From contig CM063113.1 of the NCBI GenBank assembly GCA_031841125.1, positions 58,769,211 to 58,833,210 of the forward strand: a stretch of DNA of 64,000 nucleotides, in the 5' to 3' direction. Made by a program: the position numbers and the translations under genes. Below are positions 34,550 through 44,122 of the stretch, piece by piece (the first letter of the stretch is position 1; every line of letters begins with the position of its first letter). The DNA is from Acanthococcus lagerstroemiae (taxonomy: Eukaryota; Arthropoda; Insecta; Hemiptera; Eriococcidae). The notes under the pieces are model-generated. The model saw only the letters and a list, made by a program, of their open reading frames with translations, was not told where the DNA came from and did no database searches.

Positions 34550-36544
34550 AATGATTTGCCTCAATCGTTCTTGAAACTTGCCCTGCGTAGCACTGAAAAA
34601 CGGACATCGAAGTATGACAAGGAAATACGAAAATTTGCCTTGACCCTGAATTTTTATTCTACAAAGGCCTATAAATATGTCTGGAGCATCTGGAAGGAAT
34701 TACTACCTGCCCCACAGACTTTGAGAACTTGGTACAGTCTGGTGGACGGAGATCCTGGCTTTTGTAAGGAATCATTCAATGCCTTACGGGCGAAAGCTAG
34801 TGGCCCGCAGAAAATTATTTGTAATATGGTGTGGGATGAAATTGATATTCGACAACAATTAACCTTTCGAAACGGTACGTATCATGGATATGTAGACCTA
34901 GGCTTCGGTGAGCCAACGGATAATGATTCTCAACCACTTGCAAAGAAGGCACTTGTTTTTATGCTTGTGTGCCTCAATGGTCGTTGGAAACTGCCCATTG
35001 CGTATTTTTTAGTTGACAGCATGTGTGGTAAACAGCTGAAAGAACTAGTTGTGACTGCGTTAGAAATGATTGACGATGTTGGCGTTATTGTACGATCGCT
35101 AACGTTCGACGGAATATCCGTCAATCAGACATGCGCTAAAGAACTAGGAGCAAATTTAAAAAATGGTCCCGATTTTCGTCCATGGTTCTATCATCCATGT
35201 CATACGGAGGAACGTGTTTTCTTATTCCCAGATGCGTGCCACAATTTGAAACTCGTGCGGAATACAATGGGCGATTATACACTGAGCGACAGTGATGGAC
35301 GGCTCATTACGATGTATGATGTGGAAGAATTGTATAATATTGGGGTGGAACAAGGGTTAACTTCGATTCCGAGAATCACGAAACGGCATGTTAGATGGCG
35401 AGAAAATAGAATGAAGGTGAAGCTCGCTGCTCAAACTTTAAGTTCATCTGTGTCTGCGGGTTTGTTACATGCACAGCAGAAAAATCTTCCAAAAATGGAA
35501 CACTGCGCAGGCACTGCTGAGTACTGTAAGCAGTTTGACAGTATTTTTGATTTATTGAATTGTAGAAATCGATTTCCTCGAAAGCTGAAGCCCCATCTCA
35601 CACCCGTACAGACCAGCAATATTCAATCAGTTGGTACGTGGTGCCAATCATTTGAAAGGTACATTCGTGGATTGAAAATTGGAGCTACCTCTATTCTTGA
35701 CCATGGTCGGTCAACTGGATTTCGTAACTTTATAATATGCCTACAAAATCTGGTTCCTCTGTTTGAATGCCTACACAAGCATGGTCTGCAATATCTTCTG
35801 ACCTACAAGTTATCGCAGGACCATTTAGAGGTATGGTTCTCGGCAGTGAGATCAAAAGGAGGACATAATAATAACCCAAATTGCGAACAGTTTAAATCAA
35901 TTTTCAAACGACTATTAGTTCACCACGAAATTCGAACATCGGAAGGAGCAAATTGTGATGACTCTGGTGGTATTAGGATTCTGGATGTAACTTGTCCGTC
36001 GTCTTCTAAGTCTTTAAACCATCAATTAAGCGATGAGATCCTCAACAGCTTATCGGCAGAAGACATTCTCGAATATTCTCATCAGGAAGACATCGTATTA
36101 GAACCGACACAAGAAGATATAGTATCATTTATCGCAGGATTTGTAGTGAAGAAGCTCGAAAAAATGAAAGTGGAACTAATCAAGACACACATGCCCAAAT
36201 TGAAAGATCTGAATAATGCATCAGATCTCATTAATTTGAAGAACCGTGGAGGTTTGATCATTCCATCATCTGTGATTGAAGAAGTATGTCGAGAAATTGA
36301 AATTCAATCAAGAATTTATGAAACCGCATTGATTCTTCCGCAAAAACTACCAGTAGTCGAAGTGGAAATTCTATCAGTACTTGAGGAGAGTGGGAAATTC
36401 GATAACTTGGACGCGCATTTGCTAGAATTGATTGTAAAAATATATTTAGGAATAAAAATTAGACACATATGTCGAAGAATATCAGAGGTCGACAAAAATA
36501 TACGACATGTAAATACAAAACGCGTTTTACAAAGTCACCAATAA
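34550..36544 (+). CDS. P-type (THAP9-like) transposase catalytic exon
   Basis: Long 3' exon of 664 codons after TATGATGCAG; the frame is open from 34541. It is an RNase-H-fold transposase of the P-element/THAP9 group. First catalytic Asp is in VWDEIDIRQQL (about residue 99 from 34541), second in SLTFDG (about 190), and the Glu is in SQDHLEVWFSAVRSKGG (about 430) next to the typical NNNPNCEQF. PDACHNLKLVRN and FIAGFVVKKLEKM are also family hallmarks. Counting all nine exons the protein would be 963 residues with every junction in frame. The DNA-binding part is a zinc-finger array instead of the THAP domain of known P transposases. AATAAA overlaps the stop codon. Confidence 0.9.
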   Translation, partial: NDLPQSFLKLALRSTEKRTSKYDKEIRKFALTLNFYSTKAYKYVWSIWKELLPAPQTLRTWYSLVDGDPGFCKESFNALRAKASGPQKIICNMVWDEIDIRQQLTFRNGTYHGYVDLGFGEPTDNDSQPLAKKALVFMLVCLNGRWKLPIAYFLVDSMCGKQLKELVVTALEMIDDVGVIVRSLTFDGISVNQTCAKELGANLKNGPDFRPWFYHPCHTEERVFLFPDACHNLKLVRNTMGDYTLSDSDGRLITMYDVEELYNIGVEQGLTSIPRITKRHVRWRENRMKVKLAAQTLSSSVSAGLLHAQQKNLPKMEHCAGTAEYCKQFDSIFDLLNCRNRFPRKLKPHLTPVQTSNIQSVGTWCQSFERYIRGLKIGATSILDHGRSTGFRNFIICLQNLVPLFECLHKHGLQYLLTYKLSQDHLEVWFSAVRSKGGHNNNPNCEQFKSIFKRLLVHHEIRTSEGANCDDSGGIRILDVTCPSSSKSLNHQLSDEILNSLSAEDILEYSHQEDIVLEPTQEDIVSFIAGFVVKKLEKMKVELIKTHMPKLKDLNNASDLINLKNRGGLIIPSSVIEEVCREIEIQSRIYETALILPQKLPVVEVEILSVLEESGKFDNLDAHLLELIVKIYLGIKIRHICRRISEVDKNIRHVNTKRVLQSHQ

Positions 36545-36934
36545 AGGAATATTTGATCATGTTTCTCAGGAAGTTTTTTTAATCCTTGTTAGCTCCATTA
36601 TATAAACGTCATCATTCTATCCAAAATTCGTTGTAAAAAAGAATAATAATACGTCGAATGTAGTATCTACTACAATCACTCACTCCTATAGGTTTGTGAA
36701 TACATATGAAACGTTCCGCATTCAGCTACAATTGATACGATTTCATATTTGTTATCTCGACATCTTTACAGTTGAGTGGGTACTTTGGCTTAATCTACAA
36801 CGTCTATCTTCACATTCACGATTCCATTTCAGATATTAAAACAATTTCTATGCATAAAATAACAAAATGAAATGCGAGCTTCAAGGAAAATGACAAATAC
36901 TGATTCTTCTGTGATTACTGCTGATAACAGGAAG
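36545..36934 (+). other. P-type element 3' noncoding region
   Basis: Nothing coding; runs to the inner inverted repeat. Confidence 0.5.
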
Positions 36935-36987
36935 GGTACAATTTTGTACGGGCGATTTTGGTAAACATGCCTTCACGGAATTACGCA

Positions 36988-37019
36988 GTTCTAGCAGTCT
37001 ATGTAGTGTATGGTCGAAG
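36988..37019 (-). repeat. P-type element right terminal inverted repeat
   Basis: Ends TAGTGTATGGTCGAAG. The inner 40-bp inverted repeat sits at 36935-36974. Confidence 0.95.
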
Positions 37020-37027
37020 CGAAATAT

Positions 37028-40000
37028 GAACCCTTGAATATGGAATATCCTGTTGAACTAGTACCTGAAAATATTGAAATATATGAAAATTTCATAAATA
37101 GATCAATTAATATTTATAAGTATGATGATACTAAAATCACTTTGTATATTCAAACAAAAAAATTTAAAAACTATGAAGGACATATAAATTTACTGCTATA
37201 TAAAGAACATATTGTTGGAATAAAAAATTTGAGTGCTTTATTAAAAGGTCAAATACATAAATATACTAATCATGTGAACATTTGTTTGAAATGTCATAAA
37301 AAATTTGAAGCAGAATCTGACTATAATAAGCATATTGAACAGTGTGTTTATGAAAAACAAAATATTATAATACCAACTGATGAAGATAATATAAGGGTAT
37401 ATCATTCATTTGGCGCTGAACAATATCATCCATATACTTTAACTCTAGATTTTGAATGCTTGTTAAAAAAAATGCAAAAACAAATAACAAAGACAACAAA
37501 ATATATTCATAAGCATGTTGCAAATAGTTTCTGTTTTTATTCAGATAAAATGGGTGTAGAATTAGTAAGATGTAGTAATATACAGAAGTTAATGGAACAT
37601 TTCAATAAAATGCTACAAAAACATGGGAAAGAATATTATAAATTGAGAATGAATAATGAAAAAATGATTTGGGGAGAAGAGGAAGCTATTAAGTTTAAAT
37701 CAGTTACTCATTGTCATATTTGTAATTATAAATTCAATAATGGAACTGAAAAAATAAAAGATCATGACCACTTTACTGGTAAATTTAGAGGGGTTGCTTG
37801 TAATAAATGTAATCTGAATTTGACAATGCCAAAATTTATTCCAATTTTAATTCACAATTTAAAATATGATTCAAAAATATTTCTTACTTGGCTATTAAAA
37901 TTATGTGATGAATATGATCAAAAAAATGATATTAATATTATTCCAAAAAATAATGAAAATTATACTACATTTTCGAGGAAGGTGACTGTTGATCAATATG
38001 TACTAGAACATGATTTAACAACATGTCTCAAATGTAAGACAAAATATTATGATAAAATATTACATAAATGTCCCAAGTGCAATAATTCCAAACTTAATAT
38101 AAAGAAGAAAGGTGACAAATTACCAAAAAAAATGGAATTTAGATTTATTGATACCTTAGCTTTTGTAGGTACAAGTTTAGATAAAGCAGTAAAAAATTTA
38201 GCAGAAGTTAATAATTGTTTCTGTTCAAAATGTAATAAAGTTCAAGAAATATATAAAGGAAAATTTTTACCATTAGATGAAAATGGAGTTCTAAAATATG
38301 AAGCAGAATGTAAAAGTTGTGGAAAAATATTGAAGAAACCAATTAATTATAATAAATTCAAAAATATTAGGAAAGAATTCAAAACAGAAGATTTACATTT
38401 AGTTTTACAGAAAGGTATTTATCCTTATGAATGGGTTGATGATTATACAAAATTTAAAATGCAATTACCATTAGATAAGCAAGATTGGTATTCTACCTTA
38501 AATGATTCTAAAATATCTAGTAATGATTTAGCATTTGCAAAAGAAGTTTATAAACACTTCAACTGTAAAAATTTTGGAGATTATCATGATTTATATTTAA
38601 AACTTGATACAATTCTTACCAAAGATATCTTTGATAATTTTCGAGAAACGTGTTATAAAAATTACAAATTAGATCCAGTCTATTATATCTCAGCACCACA
38701 ATTATCAGATGCTGCCTCATTAAAGTGTACTAAACAAGCATTAGAGTTACTAACAGATCAAGAAAATTATGAGATTTATGAAAGAGGAATTAGAGGAGGT
38801 ATTTCTAATATTCCTCATAGACATGCTATAGCAAATAATTGTTATTTCTATGATGAGAAAGTTGGTAAATCAATAAAATTAAGTAAAGAGGATGCTGAAA
38901 AGAAAGGAATCTGGAATAGTCAAAAACATATTAGTTATATTTTATATCTAGATTGTAATAATTTATATGGATGGGCTTTAAGTCAACAATTACCAATAGG
39001 TGAATTTCTAAATTATAATTTATTGAAAGAGCAAATGCAAACAAATGTGGAAAAGAAATTATTGATTGAAAGTAAATTTAGAAAGTTAATTCATAAGCCA
39101 TCAGATTTTACTAAAGACGTAATTCTTAATTTAGATGATAATGGAGATTATGGATATACATTTATAGTGAATTTAGATATCCCGCTAGAATTACATAATA
39201 AATTTAAAGATTATCCCATGCTACCAGAACACTATGTACCTAATGAAAATGAATTATCCGAATACCAAAGAAAGTTAATAGCAAAAGAAATAGGAAGCAA
39301 ACCAAAAGAAGGTAAATTAATTACTACATTACACTCAAAAAAAGATTATATTATTGATTTTAGAATGTTGAAAGAATGTATAAAACAAGGAATCATTCTA
39401 AAAAGTGTTAATAATTATATAAGATTCAAACAAAAAGCTTGGCTAAAACCATATATAGATTTGAATACAAAATTGAGACAGGAAGCTAAAAATGATTTTG
39501 AAAAAGATTTCTATAAGCTAATGAATAACTCAGTTTATGGGAAACAAATGGAAAATGTAAGAAACAGATGTGATGTAAAAATATTAACTTCTCCAGAATC
39601 ATTCCTCAAACAAACAAATTATGAAACAAGAACAATACTAGATGAAGACACAATTCTACTTGCTAGAAAAAAGCAAACAATAAAATTAAATAAACCAATT
39701 TATGGTGGGTTTGTTGTTTTAGATATATCTAAATTATTAATGTATCAATTCTATTATAATGTTTTAAAGAAGAAATATGGTGATAAAATAAGATTATTAG
39801 GAACTGATACAGATTCATTAATTGTTTATATTGAAACTGATGATGTTTATAGTGATATAAAAGAAGATATTTCCTATTACGACACATCCGATTATAAAAT
39901 AGATTGGATGCCTCAAAAAAATAAAAAGGTTCCTGGACTATTTAAAGATGAATATTTAGGAATACCAATACGCGAATGGGTTGGATTAAGATCAAAAATG

Positions 40001-40264
40001 TATGCCTTTAGAAATGATTTAAAAGAAAAGAAAGTATGTAAGGGAATTAAAAAATCTAATATAGAGAAAATGAAATTTGAAATGTATAAAAATAGTCTAA
40101 TTAAGAGCGAACAAACTAGAGAAAAAGTATATTCAATTGTTTCTAAACAACATAATTTATACACAGTAGAATTAGATAAAATTGCATTATCACCCTATGA
40201 TGATAAAAGATATTTAGTAGATAATATTAATACACTTCCTTATGGTTATCAACTTCAAGTTTAA
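37028..40264 (+). CDS. Polinton protein-primed DNA polymerase B, 3' part (catalytic)
   Basis: Carries exonuclease and polymerase domains of family B, protein-primed type. Exo I DFECL (about 37450), a zinc-binding CHICNYKF...DHDHFTGKFRGVACNKC block, Exo II IHNLKYDSKIF, DTLAFVGTSLDKAV, then palm motif A LDCNNLYG (about 38950), motif B KLMNNSVYGK (about 39515) and motif C DTDSL (about 39803). These are all present, so the catalytic half is intact. A second zinc-like CLKCHKKFEAESDYNKHIEQ lies near the start. The frame is open from ATG 37010 inside the P element. The gene overlaps the convergent ATPase gene by 38 bp at its 3' end. With the 5' part it would total about 1,360 residues, normal for Polintons. 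Confidence 0.95.
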   Translation, partial: EPLNMEYPVELVPENIEIYENFINRSINIYKYDDTKITLYIQTKKFKNYEGHINLLLYKEHIVGIKNLSALLKGQIHKYTNHVNICLKCHKKFEAESDYNKHIEQCVYEKQNIIIPTDEDNIRVYHSFGAEQYHPYTLTLDFECLLKKMQKQITKTTKYIHKHVANSFCFYSDKMGVELVRCSNIQKLMEHFNKMLQKHGKEYYKLRMNNEKMIWGEEEAIKFKSVTHCHICNYKFNNGTEKIKDHDHFTGKFRGVACNKCNLNLTMPKFIPILIHNLKYDSKIFLTWLLKLCDEYDQKNDINIIPKNNENYTTFSRKVTVDQYVLEHDLTTCLKCKTKYYDKILHKCPKCNNSKLNIKKKGDKLPKKMEFRFIDTLAFVGTSLDKAVKNLAEVNNCFCSKCNKVQEIYKGKFLPLDENGVLKYEAECKSCGKILKKPINYNKFKNIRKEFKTEDLHLVLQKGIYPYEWVDDYTKFKMQLPLDKQDWYSTLNDSKISSNDLAFAKEVYKHFNCKNFGDYHDLYLKLDTILTKDIFDNFRETCYKNYKLDPVYYISAPQLSDAASLKCTKQALELLTDQENYEIYERGIRGGISNIPHRHAIANNCYFYDEKVGKSIKLSKEDAEKKGIWNSQKHISYILYLDCNNLYGWALSQQLPIGEFLNYNLLKEQMQTNVEKKLLIESKFRKLIHKPSDFTKDVILNLDDNGDYGYTFIVNLDIPLELHNKFKDYPMLPEHYVPNENELSEYQRKLIAKEIGSKPKEGKLITTLHSKKDYIIDFRMLKECIKQGIILKSVNNYIRFKQKAWLKPYIDLNTKLRQEAKNDFEKDFYKLMNNSVYGKQMENVRNRCDVKILTSPESFLKQTNYETRTILDEDTILLARKKQTIKLNKPIYGGFVVLDISKLLMYQFYYNVLKKKYGDKIRLLGTDTDSLIVYIETDDVYSDIKEDISYYDTSDYKIDWMPQKNKKVPGLFKDEYLGIPIREWVGLRSKMYAFRNDLKEKKVCKGIKKSNIEKMKFEMYKNSLIKSEQTREKVYSIVSKQHNLYTVELDKIALSPYDDKRYLVDNINTLPYGYQLQV

Positions 40265-40940
40265 ATCCTTCTTCAAAATTCTTTTTATAAATTTCATTTT
40301 TATTATTACATTCTTTATCAATAACTAAAAATCCATATTTATCATTCCAACATATATTACACATTTCTTTAAATTTTTTAAAAGTCAAGTCAGTTACATG
40401 ATTCTCAAATATGTGTTTTAAATTTTTTAGATCTTGTTTGAAAATAATTAGATAATTGAAATTGTCTCTTATACATTGTTTAGGGACTTTTGAGTAGGTT
40501 TGAGCTAAATAAAAACAAGAAATATTATAGTGTCGACTTCTTAAAAAATAAGTTGCAATATTTTCTTGGGGATCAGTTAATATGTCATCAAAAATTATAA
40601 CTGAATATGGTTCTATTTCTTCTGGTTCTTTTAAATCCTTTGGTAATAATGTATATAACCCAATTTTGTACCTAGATTTCTCATTAAAGACATTAATTAT
40701 GGATTTTAATCTATTATATTTTTCTTGATGAGGTGTTTTTGTACATAGATAGATATTTGAGTAAGTATTTATTTCCATAAGAATTTGAATTAATACATTT
40801 GTCTTTCCACATCCCGAGGGACCAAAAATACCAGCACGAATTATATTTGGAAAGATTTCATCATATCGAGGATGAGGTTTATTGTAATCATAATTTTCAA
40901 CCTTAATTGGTGCTTTCAACTTAGTTGTTTTTGTAGTCAT
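40227..40940 (-). CDS. Polinton FtsK/HerA-type genome-packaging ATPase
   Basis: 237 residues. Walker A GPSGCGKT (residues 40-47) and Walker B VIIFDD (114-119), with LRSRHYNISCFYLAQTYSKV downstream as the sensor region. This is the A32-like packaging ATPase group found in Polintons, virophages and poxvirus-type viruses; the role is to pump DNA into capsids. It is the only core capsid-module gene on the minus strand. Its start faces the next gene across a 25-bp AT-only gap, and its 3' end overlaps polB by 38 bp. Confidence 0.95.
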   Translation of the reverse strand: MTTKTTKLKAPIKVENYDYNKPHPRYDEIFPNIIRAGIFGPSGCGKTNVLIQILMEINTYSNIYLCTKTPHQEKYNRLKSIINVFNEKSRYKIGLYTLLPKDLKEPEEIEPYSVIIFDDILTDPQENIATYFLRSRHYNISCFYLAQTYSKVPKQCIRDNFNYLIIFKQDLKNLKHIFENHVTDLTFKKFKEMCNICWNDKYGFLVIDKECNNKNEIYKKNFEEGFKLEVDNHKEVY

Positions 40941-40965
40941 TTATATTAAATATTTTTTTATATAA
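40941..40965. promoter_or_regulatory. 25-bp divergent AT-only promoter
   Basis: Entire gap between the two divergent starts, TTATATTAAAT...TTTTATATAA, is near-palindromic, so the same TATA-like signal may serve both directions. Confidence 0.5.
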
Positions 40966-41916
40966 ATGGATAAAGATATTATTAATTATATAAATTCAGA
41001 AGAGAGGTTGAAACAAAAATATGATACTATTAGAACAGGTAAAATCCACAAACAAGATGAATTAAAAGAACTATACAAACCTATTACAATTCCTCTAGAG
41101 AAACTCGCAAATGAAATACAACAAAAAACCATCCCAAAATATGCTCAAATTATGCCAAAAACCTTACCAGAATATGTCGAAAATAGACCAAAAACCTTAC
41201 CAGAATACGTTGAAAATAAACAAAGAGTTATGGGGAAAACAGCTCAAAAATATTTATCAAATTATGCTTCAAAAGATGTAAAGACAGATAGGACATTTGG
41301 AATCAGGGTTGAAAATGGTAATGATCTATATATAGGTAATCAACCTGTCCAGATTAAGGATAATAATAATATTCTATTCAATGATGGAACAGAATTTATA
41401 GGAACAAATGGTTTATGGGAGTTGATAACATTAGAACAACCAAAAAATTATGTGGATAGTGATGAAGAAAATTATGCTAAAATATTACTAAAAACAAATA
41501 GTTATAGACATAATAATGACCCCATTGCTAAACAGATCAAAGCAAGCACAGGATATAAATATAATACTATTATAAGACCCATATTAGTAAAAAGTGGAAT
41601 ATTAAAAGCGAAGGAGTCAACAGAAGGAAGTGGACTTTTTAATAATCCTATAGATTTTTTAAATAAACTAGTAAGTGTCTACATGAATATTCAAAATGGA
41701 AATTTAGATCCTAAAAATATAATAAAAATTTTGAGTGAACTAAAAAATATAAATTTAAGTGCAAATCTTAGTGGGGATAAATATATTTACTGGGATAATT
41801 TAGATGAATTGTTTCAAAGACTTGTTATCTTATATGGTGAAATTAAAAGTGGAAATACAAATCCCGCATTAAAAAATGAAGTGGTTAGGATTTTACAAGA
41901 ATTAAAAGAATTATAA
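40966..41916 (+). CDS. Polinton-encoded protein of unknown function
   Basis: 316 residues, not recognised at family level. N-terminal helical part has a duplicated KTLPEYVEN motif (DNA about 41156-41215). The middle (ENGNDLYIGNQPVQIKDNNN, IGTNGLWELITLEQP, YAKILLKTNSYRH) resembles a conserved Polinton unknown often encoded between ATPase and integrase; I infer this from position and composition. It is preceded by TTTTTTTATATAA abutting the ATG. It might act in DNA binding or virion assembly, but nothing in the sequence proves this. Confidence 0.7.
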   Translation: MDKDIINYINSEERLKQKYDTIRTGKIHKQDELKELYKPITIPLEKLANEIQQKTIPKYAQIMPKTLPEYVENRPKTLPEYVENKQRVMGKTAQKYLSNYASKDVKTDRTFGIRVENGNDLYIGNQPVQIKDNNNILFNDGTEFIGTNGLWELITLEQPKNYVDSDEENYAKILLKTNSYRHNNDPIAKQIKASTGYKYNTIIRPILVKSGILKAKESTEGSGLFNNPIDFLNKLVSVYMNIQNGNLDPKNIIKILSELKNINLSANLSGDKYIYWDNLDELFQRLVILYGEIKSGNTNPALKNEVVRILQELKEL

Positions 41917-41947
41917 AATTTTTTAATATATAAATACATACATCAAG

Positions 41948-43168
41948 ATGAGACGAATTGGGAGACAGTTTGTAACAATAAAAGAATTTAATGTGCTTGA
42001 ACAAAGAGTAAAACAAATAGAGGATAAACTGGGTATTCAACAATCTCAAACTAGTGATATTACAGATGATTATCCTATTTCTGAAGAAGCGGCTAGAGAT
42101 AAAAGAATAATCAATTTTTATGTTGAACCAGAATTAATTACAAATCATGTTACTAATTTTAATATGAATTGGATTCCAAAAAATCCAGACTTATCATATG
42201 CAGGAAGGAAGGTATTTGTATACGTTCGTATTCATATTCATAATCAAATAATAACTACACCTAAAAAATTAAATACTTATGCTTTCAGCCAGTTTGAAGA
42301 ATATGTAAATACCACTGAGCTTGTTCTTCCATATTTTTCAATTTTTTTATATACAATTGGAAGTAAAAATTTTAGCTTAAAGGAAATAAATCTCAAGAAA
42401 TATGTGATATATAATATTAAAAACCCCTCTGAAGCAATATGTTTTGATTATAGAAATGAGGCTGGTCAGGTTAATGAACTAGATTGTGACATAACTTTTA
42501 TTATTAATCATAAATTGATAAATGGATATGATACTGAAAAATTTGTTAATCTAATTAATACAGCTGATGAAAATATAGGTATTTATGCTAAAAAGAATTA
42601 CAAAGACTTTTGTTTTCACTTATTATCTTCAAAGGCTTTAAATCTACCATTACTAAATTTGGGTAATGAAGAGTACAAACCTAAACTAAATATTATTATG
42701 GAAGATAAAGTTTTCACACAATCAACACCATTTCCAAATAATATTGAGAAAAAATTAGATTATGATACAATATTCTTGAGAATTTATACAACTACAAACT
42801 CTGACATAACATTCAAGAAAGATGGTATTAAATTGTCGACACATAATTTAGAAAATAATCAAACCATTATTATCTTATCAAAAATTGATTTTGTTGTTGA
42901 AAAAGTGGATAAAATAGGATACAAATTAATTAGGAATTCACATTGTAAGAGTAGAGAAATTAGTTTTTACTTTATCAATGAAAATACTTCAAAGGATTTA
43001 TTTAATTCACATAAAATTGATATTTTCTTATTCCAGTGTCAGTTAAAACCCATTAGAAATACTATGCAAATTGCATTCCAGACAGCTTATAAACAAATTC
43101 CAAAGAATGATTTTGATATCTATATATCTAATAAATCTGAAAATCGTACTTCGGTTACATTTACATAA
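41948..43168 (+). CDS. Polinton-encoded 406-residue protein, unknown
   Basis: Begins MRRIGRQFVTIKEFNVLEQR with a short coiled coil (VLEQRVKQIEDKLG), then a long beta-rich region without cysteine pairs, signal peptide or membrane segment. Position in the virion-gene cluster suggests a structural or attachment role such as a fibre, but this is only inference. TTTTTTAATATATAAATA precedes it at 41918-41935. Confidence 0.7.
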   Translation: MRRIGRQFVTIKEFNVLEQRVKQIEDKLGIQQSQTSDITDDYPISEEAARDKRIINFYVEPELITNHVTNFNMNWIPKNPDLSYAGRKVFVYVRIHIHNQIITTPKKLNTYAFSQFEEYVNTTELVLPYFSIFLYTIGSKNFSLKEINLKKYVIYNIKNPSEAICFDYRNEAGQVNELDCDITFIINHKLINGYDTEKFVNLINTADENIGIYAKKNYKDFCFHLLSSKALNLPLLNLGNEEYKPKLNIIMEDKVFTQSTPFPNNIEKKLDYDTIFLRIYTTTNSDITFKKDGIKLSTHNLENNQTIIILSKIDFVVEKVDKIGYKLIRNSHCKSREISFYFINENTSKDLFNSHKIDIFLFQCQLKPIRNTMQIAFQTAYKQIPKNDFDIYISNKSENRTSVTFT

Positions 43169-43183
43169 ATTTTTCTATAATAA

Positions 43184-43303
43184 ATGGATTCAAATTCTGA
43201 AGATTCTTCTAAAGAGGAGAAAGAAAAAAAATGTATTCTTACTATTATTATTTTCTTAAAATGTATTTGGCAATTTCGCAAAGTTTTTAAACGTAATAAA
43301 TAA
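43184..43303 (+). CDS. 39-residue membrane-type microprotein overlapping integrase start
   Basis: Short frame with the same CTATAATAAATGG start context as the larger Polinton genes. N-terminal half is Ser/Glu/Lys-rich (MDSNSEDSSKEEKEKK); the C-terminal half has a hydrophobic stretch (CILTIIIFLKCIWQF) and a basic end (RKVFKRNK), so a single-pass membrane protein is plausible. Its TAA stop shares an A with the ATG of integrase (TAATG), a tight coupling. Confidence 0.55.
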   Translation: MDSNSEDSSKEEKEKKCILTIIIFLKCIWQFRKVFKRNK

Positions 43304-44103
43304 TGGAAGAAGCTAAAGAATTACATGTTCCAGTTAGAAAAAAATTTTGTCGTAGAAAAATAATAACTAAGGGTATTGATGATTTATGGGCTGCTGATTT
43401 ATTGATTATGGATAAATATTCTAAACAAAATAAAGGTTTTAAGTATCTATTAAATGTTATTGACACATTTTCTAAATATGTTTGGATTGAACCTTTGAAA
43501 AACAAAACTGGTAAAAGTGTTGCTGAAGCATTTGAAAATATAATTGAAAAATCTAAGAGGAAACCTAATTTACTTCATGTTGATATGGGTGGAGAATTTA
43601 TAAATTCAACTTTCAAATCAATGTTAAAAAAATATAATATTAATATGTACTATACTTACAATGAAGAAAAATCTGCAATAATTGAGCGTTTCAATAGAAC
43701 ATTAAATCAGAAATTGAAAATTTATTTTGAAGCTCGTGATAATTTTAAATGGTATGATATTTTACCAAAAGTCTTGGAAGAATACAATACTAAAGATGTT
43801 CATAGAACAATTGGAATGAGACCCAGTGAAGTTGACAAAAATAATGAAGAAGAAATTTTAATAAAATTGAATAAATCCAAATGTGAAACCAGAGATCCTA
43901 AATTTAAAGTAGGTGATAGAGTTAGAATTTTTGCTTATAAAAAAGTTTTTGGTAATAAATATAAAAATAATTGGACAAGAGAAATTTTTGTAATTGATAA
44001 GGTATTCTATACAAATCCTATAACTTATTCTATCAAAGCTGAGGACGGTGAAGAAATTCATGGTAAATTTTATAATCAAGAACTTTTAAAAACTAAATTG
44101 TAG
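43303..44103 (+). CDS. Polinton retroviral-type integrase (DDE)
   Basis: 266 residues, rve fold. Catalytic residues: Asp in WAADLLIMD (residue 32), Asp in LHVDMGGEF (94), Glu in AIIERFNRTL (128). A C-terminal segment FKVGDRVRIFAYKK...W and ITYSIKAEDGEEIHGKFYNQ is the SH3-like/chromo-adjacent tail usual in Polinton integrases. The enzyme would join the element ends and create the 6-bp duplication seen at 28606 and 48423. No N-terminal HHCC zinc domain is visible. Confidence 0.95.
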   Translation: MEEAKELHVPVRKKFCRRKIITKGIDDLWAADLLIMDKYSKQNKGFKYLLNVIDTFSKYVWIEPLKNKTGKSVAEAFENIIEKSKRKPNLLHVDMGGEFINSTFKSMLKKYNINMYYTYNEEKSAIIERFNRTLNQKLKIYFEARDNFKWYDILPKVLEEYNTKDVHRTIGMRPSEVDKNNEEEILIKLNKSKCETRDPKFKVGDRVRIFAYKKVFGNKYKNNWTREIFVIDKVFYTNPITYSIKAEDGEEIHGKFYNQELLKTKL

Positions 44104-44122
44104 TAAATTTTTTTTATAATAA

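Larger units (their letters stand above)
31002..37027 (+). mobile_element. Complete P-type DNA transposon nested in Polinton polymerase gene
   Basis: Element 31010-37019 (6,010 bp) has perfect 32-bp terminal inverted repeats (31010-31041 and 36988-37019, beginning CTTCGACCATACACTACATA). It is flanked by perfect 8-bp direct repeats CGAAATAT (31002-31009, 37020-37027), the duplication length of P elements. A second imperfect inverted repeat of 40 bp lies inside (31067-31106 and 36935-36974, sharing GAAGGCATGTTTACC), comparable in position to the internal inverted repeats that P transposase binds. One multi-exon transposase gene fills the interior. Intact ends, target duplication and reading frame suggest a recently active, possibly autonomous, copy. 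Confidence 0.95.
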
